Positions 1 through 11,187 of a stretch of DNA of 64,000 nt are shown piece by piece (within the stretch, counting starts at the first letter, position 1; each line of letters starts with the position of its first letter). A program made the position numbers and the translations under genes. The DNA comes from Methanobacteriota archaeon (GTDB lineage Archaea > Thermoplasmatota > Poseidoniia > Poseidoniales > Thalassarchaeaceae). The stretch is taken from assembly GCA_002728565.1 (NCBI GenBank), contig PBUX01000064.1, forward strand, positions 28,432 through 92,431, read 5' to 3'. The notes under the pieces were generated by a model. It ran no database searches. It was not told the DNA's origin and was given only the letters and a program-made list of their open reading frames with translations.

Positions 1-1
1 G

Positions 2-496
2 GCTGCGATGTCCACCCTGGATTCGATCCTGCATGCGAACATGACTGTGCTGACGAGGGACGTATACCAGCGTTATATCAACCCCAACGAGAGCCAAGCA
101 CATTACGTTTGGGCGGGGCGTGGAATTGTTCTTGGGCTTCTTGTGGTGGGATATTACCTGTCCGTGTTGACGCTCGACTTCTTGGTGGTACTGGTCACGC
201 TTTCAGGAGCTGGAGCACTGCAACTTATGCCAGCAATTATAGGGGTGTGCTTCCCTGGAGGTCGCACACTTACGAGGGCAGGTGTAGTCGCTGGAATCTC
301 TGCTGGACTCGTTGCTTTATACGTCACCCTGGTTCTCTTACCGCACCCCCTGGGGTTGCATGGCGCTGTCTGGTCTCTGCTCATCAATACTATGGTGGCA
401 ATCAGTGTGTCGGTTGTTACGCCATCGCCGTCAAAGGAAACAATCGAGCGTGTCCATGGTGAACTGGAGCGCTTCGTCTACGGAACGGAGGAGTAA
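2..496 (+). CDS. Sodium:solute symporter (SSS family), C-terminal part, truncated by window edge
   Basis: The reading frame is open from the first bases, so the gene begins upstream of the window and only about the last 165 residues are seen. The visible part has the intracellular segment MSTLDSILHANMTVLTRD, typical of late SSS helices where a small-residue/Ser stretch precedes a TRD(I/V)Y motif. Three or four hydrophobic membrane segments and a short charged cytosolic tail follow. SSS proteins co-transport Na+ with sugars, amino acids or organic acids; the substrate cannot be told from this fragment. The gene ends 2 nt before the cyanophycinase-like gene, so they are probably co-transcribed. 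A second, complete symporter lies at 1855-3558. Confidence 0.85.
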   Translation, partial: AAMSTLDSILHANMTVLTRDVYQRYINPNESQAHYVWAGRGIVLGLLVVGYYLSVLTLDFLVVLVTLSGAGALQLMPAIIGVCFPGGRTLTRAGVVAGISAGLVALYVTLVLLPHPLGLHGAVWSLLINTMVAISVSVVTPSPSKETIERVHGELERFVYGTEE

Positions 497-498
497 AT

Positions 499-1404
499 AT
501 GTTACGGATCAATTGGATCACCCACTGCATAGTTCTGGCCATTGTTTCCGGGCTCGTCTCCTCATCAAGAGCGACAGCACAGCAACCGATTGAGCCCACT
601 CTTGTAGGTCCCGAGAACGGATCGCTGGTCATCGTGGGTGGAGCGATGCGCTCTGCTGAGATCTACGAACGTTTTCTAGAACTGGCCGGCGGCCCAGATG
701 CACACATCGTGATGATTCCCACAGCTGGAGGAGCCGAGGAGTATGATGAGTACTACCAAGGCCTGAATTCCTGGCGGCGCAATGGCGCGACGAACATGAC
801 GCTACTGCACACGACTGATCCTGCTGAAGCAGACACTGAAGAATTTGTGGAGCCGCTTCTGACGGCTGACGGCGTTTACTTCTTCGGAGGTCGTCAGTGG
901 AGATTGGTTGACGCCTACGGAGGTACTCGCACTGAAGAGGAAATCCGGAAGGTACTCGACCGAGGTGGAGTCATCGGCGGTTCGTCAGCTGGTGCTTCAA
1001 TTCAGGGTTCATTTTTGGTGCGAGGTGATACGCGAACAAATCGTGTCATGATGGGTGACCATCAGGTTGGCTTCGGATATCTGCGTAATGTGGGAATTGA
1101 CCAACACGTACTTCGCCGTAATCGGCAATTCGACCTAGTCGAAGTGATCGAGGCACACCCAGAGCTGCTCGGGATTGCGATAGATGAAAATACCGCCGTC
1201 GTAGTCCAGAGAGATCAGTTTGAGGTTATTGGAGCGTCATATGTACTGATCTATGACAATGAATCTACTACTGGTGAGCACGGGAAATTCTATTTCCTGG
1301 CACCTGGTGATCAGTACAATCTTGCTACCCGAGAAGCGACTAGACCTGGGCGTACAATGAGCCCAGTGGACAATGTCCAAAAGAAGCCTTGGGGAGGAAG
1401 TTGA
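499..1404 (+). CDS. Cyanophycinase-like serine peptidase (family S51), exported
   Basis: A 301-residue protein with an N-terminal hydrophobic signal sequence ending near SSRATAQQ. The mature part starts with a VIVGGAM strand and contains the nucleophile elbow GGSSAGA, in which the central Ser is the S51 catalytic residue. FFGGRQ just before it is another cyanophycinase hallmark. Cyanophycinases hydrolyse multi-L-arginyl-poly-L-aspartate to beta-Asp-Arg dipeptides; secreted versions let bacteria feed on released cyanophycin. The start has a strong GGAGGAG ribosome site. It sits between two sodium symporter loci, which suggests (inference) hydrolysis outside followed by uptake of a product. No cyanophycin synthetase is in the window. 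A related S51 dipeptidase function is possible. Confidence 0.85.
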   Translation: MLRINWITHCIVLAIVSGLVSSSRATAQQPIEPTLVGPENGSLVIVGGAMRSAEIYERFLELAGGPDAHIVMIPTAGGAEEYDEYYQGLNSWRRNGATNMTLLHTTDPAEADTEEFVEPLLTADGVYFFGGRQWRLVDAYGGTRTEEEIRKVLDRGGVIGGSSAGASIQGSFLVRGDTRTNRVMMGDHQVGFGYLRNVGIDQHVLRRNRQFDLVEVIEAHPELLGIAIDENTAVVVQRDQFEVIGASYVLIYDNESTTGEHGKFYFLAPGDQYNLATREATRPGRTMSPVDNVQKKPWGGS

Positions 1405-1537
1405 CGAATTCAGGTTCAGTGAGTTTGTGCTGGTGTTGCTTGCCGTTCATTATCGCGAATACCCCAAGACTCATTTGCCGTATGGACTTCCGTCCTACTA
1501 GTGTTCGCGGGTTTTCGACCCTTTGCCGGAGTCTTTT

Positions 1538-1858
1538 ATGAGCGAACAGCCCTCTCAAGGTTCTGCGGGCTATGGGCCCGATTCATCAAGTAGAGCACGG
1601 GCTACGGAGTACTGGAGACGGAATATTCGCTATGTGGGAATCCTTTTAGCGGTCTGGTTCGTCGTCTCATACGGCTTTGGGATTATAGCGGTGGAGCCCC
1701 TCGATACGGTGACGATCCCGGGTACGGGCTTTCCCTTAGGATTTTGGTTTGCACAACAGGGTTCGATTTACGTTTTTGTGGCATTGATTTTTGTCTATGT
1801 CTTCCTGATGAATCGGCTGGATCGCGAGTTTGACCTGCGAGAAGGGGACGACGTATGA
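1538..1858 (+). CDS. DUF4212 small subunit of a sodium:solute symporter
   Basis: A 106-residue protein with two hydrophobic helices: an YWRRNIRYVGILLAVWF segment, then a GFPLGFWFAQQGSIYVFV segment followed by a cytosolic NRLDREFDL tail. These are the conserved features of DUF4212, the small partner of VC_2705-type symporters. I chose the ATG at 1538 because GGAG lies 6 nt upstream; an in-frame TTG at 1523 is less likely. The stop overlaps the start of the large symporter gene (ATGA), so the two are translationally coupled and probably form one transporter. Confidence 0.88.
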   Translation: MSEQPSQGSAGYGPDSSSRARATEYWRRNIRYVGILLAVWFVVSYGFGIIAVEPLDTVTIPGTGFPLGFWFAQQGSIYVFVALIFVYVFLMNRLDREFDLREGDDV

Positions 1859-3558
1859 GCGTCCAGTCTTGGACCTTTTTATTGGTAGCTGCGTCGTTCA
1901 CGCTCTATATCGGGATTGCAGTTTGGTCCCGTGCAAGTTCGACAAAAGACTTCTACGTAGCAGGCACAGGTGTCTCACCTTTGGCCAATGGGATGGCTAC
2001 CGCTGCCGACTGGATGAGTGCTGCGTCATTTATTTCGATGGCTGGTCTCATCTCGTTCATGGGATACGATGGTGCGGTCTACCTTATGGGCTGGACGGGT
2101 GGATACGTGCTGCTTGCACTGCTGCTGGCTCCCTACCTACGAAAGTTCGGAGCATTTACAGTGCCAGATTTTGTCGGTGATCGTTACTACTCTCAGACCG
2201 CAAGGATTGTGGCGGTTGTGTGTGCGATCTTCGTCTCGTTCACATATGTGGCTGGGCAGATGCGGGGGGTCGGCGTTGTATTCAGTCGTTTCCTAGAAGT
2301 TGATGTAAATGTTGGAGTCTATATCGGGATGGCGATTGTTTTTTTCTACGCTGTCCTAGGTGGAATGAAAGGGATCACATACACACAAGTTGCCCAGTAC
2401 TGTGTGCTGATCTTCGCCTACCTGGTTCCTGCTATCTTCTTGTCACTGCTGATCACGGGAAACCCTGTGCCCCAGTTGGGTTTCGGCGATGTTGACCAGG
2501 CTTCGGGAATATCACTACTAGAGCGACTGAATGGTCTACATCAGGAACTTGGATTTTCGGAGTACACGTCTGGAACAAAATCTAGCTTAGACGTCTTCTT
2601 TATAACGGCAGCACTTATGGTTGGAACCGCTGGTCTGCCGCATGTGATCATCCGCTTCTATACGGTCCCACGCGTACGGGATGCCCGCCTCTCCGTAGGA
2701 TGGGCTCTCATATTTATCGCTCTCTTGTACACAACCGCTCCAGCGGTAGCCGTATTCGCTCGCACGAACCTCATCAACAGCGTTTCGGAAGTACCCTACG
2801 CCCAGGTGCCTGAATGGTTCACGACATGGGAGGGTACTGGGTTACTTAGTTTCGAGGATCTCAATGGGGACGGACGCATCCAGTTTGTCGGTCCGGATGC
2901 GCCGACGGCTAATGAATTAACAGTCGATAACGACATCATGGTCCTTGCGAACCCGGAGATTGCTGGTTTGCCGAATTGGGTCATAGGACTTGTGGCGGCT
3001 GGTGGTCTTGCAGCAGCACTATCTACCGCAGCCGGTCTTCTTCTCGTCGTATCTTCTGCCGTGAGTCACGATTTATTAAAACGATCTATTATGCCAGAAA
3101 TCACAGAGCGTGGTGAACTAGTCGCTGCGCGGATTTCGGCGGGAGCCGCCGTGCTAGTGGCGGGTTATCTCGGTATCAATCCACCAGGTTTTGTAGCGCA
3201 GGTTGTTGCCTTCGCTTTCGGATTGGCTGCGGCCTCATTTTTCCCTGTCATCATCCTTGGAATATTTTCGAAACGTACGACCAGAGAGGGCGCGATCCTC
3301 GGCATGGTTTCCGGCATAACCGTGACCGCAGCTTACATCGCGTACTTCACGTTGCTTCATCCAGAACTCAACAACGCTGACAACTGGTGGTTCGGGATTA
3401 GTCCGCAAGGGATTGGCACGGTCGGCATGCTACTCAATTTTGCGATCACGCTTACAGTATCGCGGTTCACTCCAGAGCCGCCACCCGAGGTACAGCAACT
3501 CGTTGAAATGATTCGCGTGCCCAAGGGAGCAGGTGCGGTCCACGAGATCAGTACCTAA
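1855..3558 (+). CDS. Sodium:solute symporter large subunit (SSS, VC_2705/ActP-like subfamily)
   Basis: A 567-residue integral membrane protein with about 12-13 hydrophobic segments. FYVAGTGVSPLANGMATAADWMSAASFI near the N terminus and GLAAALSTAAGLLLVVSSAVSHDL (residues about 380-410) are signatures of the subfamily that pairs with DUF4212 proteins; ActP acetate permease is the closest well-known relative. A soluble loop (DLNGDGRIQFV, about residues 335-365) resembles an acidic calcium-binding-like loop, often seen in this subfamily. The likely substrate is a small carboxylate or an amino acid, which the sequence does not settle. It overlaps the DUF4212 gene by 4 nt. Confidence 0.88.
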   Translation: MSVQSWTFLLVAASFTLYIGIAVWSRASSTKDFYVAGTGVSPLANGMATAADWMSAASFISMAGLISFMGYDGAVYLMGWTGGYVLLALLLAPYLRKFGAFTVPDFVGDRYYSQTARIVAVVCAIFVSFTYVAGQMRGVGVVFSRFLEVDVNVGVYIGMAIVFFYAVLGGMKGITYTQVAQYCVLIFAYLVPAIFLSLLITGNPVPQLGFGDVDQASGISLLERLNGLHQELGFSEYTSGTKSSLDVFFITAALMVGTAGLPHVIIRFYTVPRVRDARLSVGWALIFIALLYTTAPAVAVFARTNLINSVSEVPYAQVPEWFTTWEGTGLLSFEDLNGDGRIQFVGPDAPTANELTVDNDIMVLANPEIAGLPNWVIGLVAAGGLAAALSTAAGLLLVVSSAVSHDLLKRSIMPEITERGELVAARISAGAAVLVAGYLGINPPGFVAQVVAFAFGLAAASFFPVIILGIFSKRTTREGAILGMVSGITVTAAYIAYFTLLHPELNNADNWWFGISPQGIGTVGMLLNFAITLTVSRFTPEPPPEVQQLVEMIRVPKGAGAVHEIST

Positions 3559-3601
3559 GGGCTGATTAGCTCGAGGCGTTCAAAATAAGCTCAGGAAATG
3601 A

Positions 3602-5746
<2,145 letters not shown>

Positions 5747-5806
5747 AGTCAATTAGCACGCCACGGTTCATAGAGCTCGAGAGATATTGATAACAAGCGA
5801 TTGCTG

Positions 5807-7081
5807 CTAATTCTCAGTCTTGGTTCGTACCGGTTGGCCTGCGACGTATACCTGATCAATCAACTGTGTATATGTGATGTCCCGGGTAGGGTCTTCATCC
5901 AACACGATGAAGTCTGCCCACTTTCCTGGCTCGAGGGTTCCAATATCGTCTTCTAGGCCAAGGCAGCTAGCAGCCACGCTTGTGGCCGCTAACAAGGCTT
6001 GTGTCGGGGTCAGTCCACCTCCGACCATCAGTGCCAACTCCATATGCTCGAAGTAGCCGGGGAATCGGCCTGCAGGACCCGCGTCAGTTCCGAATGTTAC
6101 TAGGGCGCCAGCATCTTGGAGGATTACCATGTTCTCCATTGCCTGAACGAGCGCGACTCTGTAGGCCGCACCGGAGGCACTCGCCAGGGTACGTTCCATA
6201 TAAGCAGGTTCACTCAGTCTCTCGATTTCATCCTCATTCGCATACTCTGTGAAAAACTCGTCGTCAAAAAATCCTGGTCTTGTGCCGTAGATATATGTGC
6301 TCACTTCACGAGTAAGAGTTGGGACATAGCAGATGCCACTTTCGAGAAGACTATCTATAAACTCTTCATCTACGTCCGTGTCCCTTACGGAGTGTGCGAT
6401 CATCCCAGTTCCCATATCGATCAAGCGCTTGGCATCTTCAAGGTAGAAAAGATGTGTGGCGACTTGGATCCCTCTTTCGTTGCCGACGTCCATCACGGCC
6501 TGGACCGCATCCCACGGCATTTTACGTGACGAGCCAAGATTGTCATCTACCCTGAGCTTGAGCCAATCAACACCTGCGTCCGCATTAGCGATCGCTTGAT
6601 TGCGAGCTGCCTCTGGGGTATTACCGGAGATTACTGCTCCTGCAGATAGCAGCCGAGCTCGCGGATCCAGGGGGCTTGAAGACTTCCGCGCTTCTATCAC
6701 GGCCAAGCCGTCGCCTAGACTATTCACTGTCGTGACTCCGTACTTTGCAAAGAGTTCGAGGTCACCACGGATACGGTCTTGCTCATCGACAATATCTTCG
6801 GCAGCCCATCGACCACTTACATGACCATGGGTGTTGATGAGCCCGGGAATCAAGACCTTGCCCTCAAGGAACACGATCTCTGTTCCAGTTGGGATTTCGG
6901 CTGACCGGGAGACCGCCGTAATGCGACCATCCTCTACAACCATTGTTGCGTTGCGGATGATCGAAGCACCAGTGCCATCCCATACGGAAGCGCCGACGTA
7001 GGCTGTCGTTTGGGCTGCAAGGTTAGAGCCCGCCGCGAGGAGGACGGCGGTGAGAGTCGAAAGCGAGCGTAGTCTAATCAT
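5807..7081 (-). CDS. Secreted amidohydrolase, imidazolonepropionase-like
   Basis: A 424-residue protein with a signal peptide (MIRLRSLSTLTAVLLAAGSNLAAQ). The metal-dependent hydrolase fold is recognisable: LIPGLINTHGHV carries the first HxH pair, ATHLFYLEDAKR and GMIAHSVRD supply later histidines, and FGTDAGPAGRFPG has the terminal catalytic Asp. LEPGKWADFIVLDEDP is the usual end of the barrel and return of the small beta-domain. Members act on cyclic amides, prolyl dipeptides or related compounds; the substrate is not predictable. The ATG is preceded by AAGGT. It is convergent with katG. Confidence 0.88.
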   Translation of the reverse strand: MIRLRSLSTLTAVLLAAGSNLAAQTTAYVGASVWDGTGASIIRNATMVVEDGRITAVSRSAEIPTGTEIVFLEGKVLIPGLINTHGHVSGRWAAEDIVDEQDRIRGDLELFAKYGVTTVNSLGDGLAVIEARKSSSPLDPRARLLSAGAVISGNTPEAARNQAIANADAGVDWLKLRVDDNLGSSRKMPWDAVQAVMDVGNERGIQVATHLFYLEDAKRLIDMGTGMIAHSVRDTDVDEEFIDSLLESGICYVPTLTREVSTYIYGTRPGFFDDEFFTEYANEDEIERLSEPAYMERTLASASGAAYRVALVQAMENMVILQDAGALVTFGTDAGPAGRFPGYFEHMELALMVGGGLTPTQALLAATSVAASCLGLEDDIGTLEPGKWADFIVLDEDPTRDITYTQLIDQVYVAGQPVRTKTEN

Positions 7082-7312
7082 AATCCGACCTTACTTCGAA
7101 TCTGCAGTTGGTGGCAAGGGGCTCTGTCTGATGGATGACGAACGAAAGGCACCTCACAGAGACCTTAAATTGTTATTAGACTGGCTCCCTAGGGGAGACG
7201 AGTTCATCTTATTGGTAGTCATTGATAGTGAGCGCGTCCTAAGTCAGAGGTAATTTGCCGTGCGGATTTCAGGGGGCTGTAGGGAGAAGAGCGTGGCCGA
7301 AAGGTGGAAACG

Positions 7313-9745
7313 ATGAAGACATTTAGTGTGCTATCAGCGATGCTCGGGGTCATACTCGTTTCTCTAGGAGACCAGTATCCGGAGACTACACGGGCTGATC
7401 TCCTTGCCTCCGTAATCGAACAAGGTGCAGCCTCAAGTAATGATGTGATCCAGCAGTATTGCGTGCGTTGTCACAATGACAGTGCATTGCGGGGGAATAT
7501 GACTCTGGAGCAGTTCGACTTGGCTAACGCTGAGGACAATCCAGAGCTGACTGAGAAAATGATCAGTAAGGTCCGAGCCGGTATGATGCCGCCACCGGGT
7601 GCTAGGCGTCCGGCGGGAGACACACTCAGAGTTCTAGCTGAAGAACTTGAGTTACATATGGATGGATTCGCTGCACGCAGTCCCAACCCAGGCGGCCGAA
7701 CCTTCCAGCGTCTTAATCGGTCGGAATATGAGAGAGCGGTCTTCGATTTGCTTGGCCTTGAAGTTGATGCTGGAGCATATCTGCCGCTGGACACCAAGAG
7801 CGAAAATTTCGACAACATTGCTGATGTACAGCTTCTGTCGCCAACATTACTTGATGCCTACCTGAATGCGGCAGCAGATATCAGCCGCCTCGCGTTGGGG
7901 GATCCCAATGCAAGACCAGCTGAGCACACCTACAACGTCTCCGGCTACCGCTCTCAGACAGAACGGGTCCCTGGTGCACCATTTGGTACGCGAGGAGGTG
8001 TCTCCGTCGTGCATACGTTCCCAGCAGACGGAGAGTACATTTTCCGGATCGCTTTTGAACATACGACGACCGGTGACGGTTTCGTTGGTCAGATCATAAG
8101 ATTCGAGCAGGTCGAAGTCTCTGTGAATGGCTCACGAGTTGCGCTATTGGATCTGGACCAATGGATGCGCATATCCGATCCCGAGGGGATTTCAATGCGA
8201 ACTGACCCAATCTTTGTGCGTGCTGGTCCGCAACGTGTGACTGCTGCTTTCATCCGAAAAACAGAAGGACCAGTCGAGGACCTCATGTCCCCACATGACT
8301 GGTCTCTTGCTGATCGTCATACTGGTATCAGTGGTTATGGTTTGACTCTTCTGCCACATGTTCGCGATCTGGTCATTTCAGGTCCGAACAAGGTTACTGG
8401 CGTCTCTGAATCGCCGATTAGGCAGAATATTTTTACCTGTCGTCCCACTTTGGCTGATGAGGCGCATCCTTGCGCTGAGGAGATTATCTCCGGACTAGCC
8501 AGACAAGCATACCGCAGACCGCTCAATGAGCGGGATCTTGAGTTCTTAATGTCGTTTTACGAGGAAGGAGCTAGTGGTGGCTTCGAGATAGGGATTCGTA
8601 CCGCACTCCAAGCAATTCTAGCAAGTCCTCACTTCGTATTCCGTTTCGAAGAAGCTCCCCCGAACGTGCAGCCGGGGGAAAGCTATCGAATTAGTGATGT
8701 CGATTTGGCATCACGACTTTCTTTCTTCCTATGGGGAACTGCTCCTGACCCTGAGCTACTAGGAGTTGCTGAGCGAGGGGAACTCTCTGATCCGGAAGAG
8801 CTTGAGAATCAAGTGCTTAGGATGTTGAGTGACAGGCGTGCTGAGTCTCTTGGCCCGAGGTTCGCGGGGCAGTGGCTTCGCTTACAGGACCTTGATAAGG
8901 TCCATCCTGATCAATTCTGGTTCCCTGATTTCGATCAACAGCTAGCAGAAGCAATGCGGCAAGAGACAGAGCTGTTGTTCAACTATTTGGTAAGTGAGAA
9001 CAGGAGTATTTTAGACCTCTATTCAGCGGACTACACATTCGTGAACGAGCGTTTGGCTCGGCACTATAGTATTCCAGGCGTTGTCGGTGATCATTTCCGT
9101 CGAATCGTATATCCAGATGATCAGAGGAGAGGAGTGTTTGGGCATGGCAGTGTCCTCACACTTACCTCCCACGCGAATCGCACATCACCTGTGCTTCGAG
9201 GGAAGTGGGTGATGGAGGTTCTTCTTGGATCGCCGCCACCACCACCTCCACCAGGCATTCCGGACCTTGAAGAAACTGAAAGCTCAGAAGCGGGAAGGAT
9301 ACTGACTACTCGAGAACGAATGGAAGCTCATCGAACAAACCCGACATGTAACTCGTGTCACAGGTTTATTGACCCAATTGGTCTCGCACTCGATAACTTT
9401 GATGTCACGGGCCGGTGGCGGATACGAGAGAATGGTGCACCCCTCGACACGAGAGGTGAACTCTATGATGGGACACCTGTTTCGAATCCGACTGAGCTGA
9501 AGGATGCCCTTTTGAAGCGGCCAATACCTCTGATTCGAACATTTACTGAGAATTTGATGGCGTACGCCCTGGGAAGAAGGGTAGAATACTATGATCAGCC
9601 GACTGTGCGATCGATAGCCCGGGCTGCTGCTACAGAGGGATACAAAATATCCGCTTTCATACTTGGGGTGGTTGAAAGCGATGCGTTTCAGGTTCAGCAA
9701 GTGGCAAACGTAGTCGACAATCAGTTGCAGGACCTGCCAAATTAG
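7313..9745 (+). CDS. DUF1592-family c-type heme protein (DUF1587/1595/1592/1588/1585), cassette copy 1
   Basis: About 810 residues. An N-terminal signal segment is followed by a heme c motif CVRCH (Cys50, Cys53, His54). A long region then matches the planctomycete-type multidomain DUF1587-DUF1595-DUF1592-DUF1588-DUF1585 proteins: FQRLNRSEYERAVFDLLG, LDTKSENFDNIADV, RRPLNERDLEFL, SRLSFFLWG and LTSHANRTSPVLRGKWV. A second CxxCH (CNSCHRF, near residue 679) lies in the DUF1588/1585 part, after a seven-proline run. The function is unknown; a periplasmic electron-transfer or oxidoreductase role is inferred from the hemes. The ATG at 7313 has AAGGTGG upstream; a GTG three codons earlier is less likely. 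It is followed after 19 nt by the DUF1552 gene. Confidence 0.9.
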   Translation: MKTFSVLSAMLGVILVSLGDQYPETTRADLLASVIEQGAASSNDVIQQYCVRCHNDSALRGNMTLEQFDLANAEDNPELTEKMISKVRAGMMPPPGARRPAGDTLRVLAEELELHMDGFAARSPNPGGRTFQRLNRSEYERAVFDLLGLEVDAGAYLPLDTKSENFDNIADVQLLSPTLLDAYLNAAADISRLALGDPNARPAEHTYNVSGYRSQTERVPGAPFGTRGGVSVVHTFPADGEYIFRIAFEHTTTGDGFVGQIIRFEQVEVSVNGSRVALLDLDQWMRISDPEGISMRTDPIFVRAGPQRVTAAFIRKTEGPVEDLMSPHDWSLADRHTGISGYGLTLLPHVRDLVISGPNKVTGVSESPIRQNIFTCRPTLADEAHPCAEEIISGLARQAYRRPLNERDLEFLMSFYEEGASGGFEIGIRTALQAILASPHFVFRFEEAPPNVQPGESYRISDVDLASRLSFFLWGTAPDPELLGVAERGELSDPEELENQVLRMLSDRRAESLGPRFAGQWLRLQDLDKVHPDQFWFPDFDQQLAEAMRQETELLFNYLVSENRSILDLYSADYTFVNERLARHYSIPGVVGDHFRRIVYPDDQRRGVFGHGSVLTLTSHANRTSPVLRGKWVMEVLLGSPPPPPPPGIPDLEETESSEAGRILTTRERMEAHRTNPTCNSCHRFIDPIGLALDNFDVTGRWRIRENGAPLDTRGELYDGTPVSNPTELKDALLKRPIPLIRTFTENLMAYALGRRVEYYDQPTVRSIARAAATEGYKISAFILGVVESDAFQVQQVANVVDNQLQDLPN

Positions 9746-9764
9746 GTATGAGGAGAAGAGCTAT

Positions 9765-11177
9765 ATGAATTTTGTCACGGGAAAGCAGATACCGCGCCGA
9801 ACATTTGTGAAAGGTGTTGGTGCTTCAATGGCCCTACCTTTTCTGGACGCGATGATCCCAGCGGGGAGAGTGTGGTCGAAGGCATTGCCAGAGGCAGATC
9901 CAACCCGTGTGATTGCAATTGAGATGGTCCACGGAGCCGCCGGATGTAACGAGTGGGGTGCCACACAGAACTTATGGTCTCCTGCTCAGGTTGGGCGTGA
10001 CTTTGACCTAACACCAAGCGCGCTTAGCCCGCTCGAGTCTTTCCGCGACTATTTGACGATTATCAGTAATACTGATGTTAAGATGGCTGAAGCATTCGAG
10101 CCGCCTGAGATAGGGGGTGACCACTTCCGATCAAGTGCAGTCTATCTCACGCAATCTCACCCCAAGCAAACCCGAGGCTCAGATCTCTATGCTGGAACAT
10201 CTTTTGATCAACTGTGTGCGCAGCGATTCGGTCAAGAGACATCGATTCCGTCAATGCAGCTGTGTATTGAACCCGTAGATCAATCTGGTGGGTGTGCTTA
10301 TGGATACGCTTGTGCCTATACGGATTCGATAAGCTGGGCATCGCCGAGTGAACCACTCCCGATGATCCGGGATCCTCGCGTGGCGTTTGAAATGCTATTC
10401 GGGGCAGGTGGGACTCCGGAAGAACGTGCAGCTCGCAGAAAGACAAATAAGAGTATACTTGATTGGATTACAGAAGAAATTGCTTTTCTTAGGAAAGACC
10501 TAGGACCCACAGATCACGCTAGGCTGGACCGCTATCTGGACAACGTCCGCGAATTGGAACGACGTATCCAAGCAATTGAAGCCCAGAACAGAAGTGGAGA
10601 ATCTCGCGAGCTACCTGAAGCTCCTGCGGGTGTGCCTGACTCTTTCGAAGAGCACGTCAAGCTGATGTTTGACCTTCAGGCTCTTGCTTTTGCATCAGAT
10701 GTCACCCGTGTTTTTTCCTTCAAGACCGGTCGAGACGCCTCAGGTCGTGTCTACCCAGAGAGCGGCACTGATCGTCCGTTCCATGGAGCTTCGCACCACG
10801 GAGGCCGTGAGGAGGCAATTCTTGAGTTCTTCAAGATCAATAAGTACCACACGAGCCTACTTCCATATCTCTTGAACAACCTTGCGAGCATTGAAGAAGC
10901 CGACGGTAATCTGCTGGACAACACGATGATTATTTATGGATCACCGATGGCGGACGGAAATCTTCACAACCATCGGCGCTGTCCACTGATTGTTCTCGGA
11001 GGTGCAGGAGGACACAACCCTGGAAATCTCCACTTAAAGGCTCCAGACGGGACTCCAATGGCCAACGTGATGTTGAGCTTACTCCATGATCTTGGGGTTG
11101 ATGACTTGGAGAACTTCGGGGACAGCAGTGGCGAGTTCTCATTATCGATGCCAGTGACTTTTTCTACTAACAGCTGA
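9765..11177 (+). CDS. DUF1552 protein with Tat-like signal, cassette copy 1
   Basis: A 470-residue protein that starts with PRRTFVKGVGASMALPFLDA, a twin-arginine-like signal (Arg11-Arg12) typical of DUF1552. Conserved family blocks are visible: HGAAGCNEWG, GGDHFRSSAVYLTQSHPKQT, LDRYLDNVRELERRIQ, TDRPFHGASHHGG and IIYGSPMADGNLHNHRR. DUF1552 proteins are regularly encoded beside DUF1592 heme proteins and resemble the DUF1501 group of the alkaline-phosphatase-like superfamily, but no reaction is known. Tat export would imply folding before export. It lies in the same operon as the preceding heme protein and the following ankyrin protein. Confidence 0.9.
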   Translation: MNFVTGKQIPRRTFVKGVGASMALPFLDAMIPAGRVWSKALPEADPTRVIAIEMVHGAAGCNEWGATQNLWSPAQVGRDFDLTPSALSPLESFRDYLTIISNTDVKMAEAFEPPEIGGDHFRSSAVYLTQSHPKQTRGSDLYAGTSFDQLCAQRFGQETSIPSMQLCIEPVDQSGGCAYGYACAYTDSISWASPSEPLPMIRDPRVAFEMLFGAGGTPEERAARRKTNKSILDWITEEIAFLRKDLGPTDHARLDRYLDNVRELERRIQAIEAQNRSGESRELPEAPAGVPDSFEEHVKLMFDLQALAFASDVTRVFSFKTGRDASGRVYPESGTDRPFHGASHHGGREEAILEFFKINKYHTSLLPYLLNNLASIEEADGNLLDNTMIIYGSPMADGNLHNHRRCPLIVLGGAGGHNPGNLHLKAPDGTPMANVMLSLLHDLGVDDLENFGDSSGEFSLSMPVTFSTNS

Positions 11178-11187
11178 GTAGAGAGCA

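Noticed and set aside
1340..1537. Possible small gene between the cyanophycinase-like and DUF4212 genes
   Set aside because: Only a 72-residue minus-strand frame covering the gene ends is seen; it has no domain or ribosome site.
7082..7312. Possible short gene in the 231-nt gap before the first DUF1592 gene
   Set aside because: A 67-residue plus-strand frame overlaps the amidohydrolase start and shows no family features; the gap more likely holds divergent promoters.
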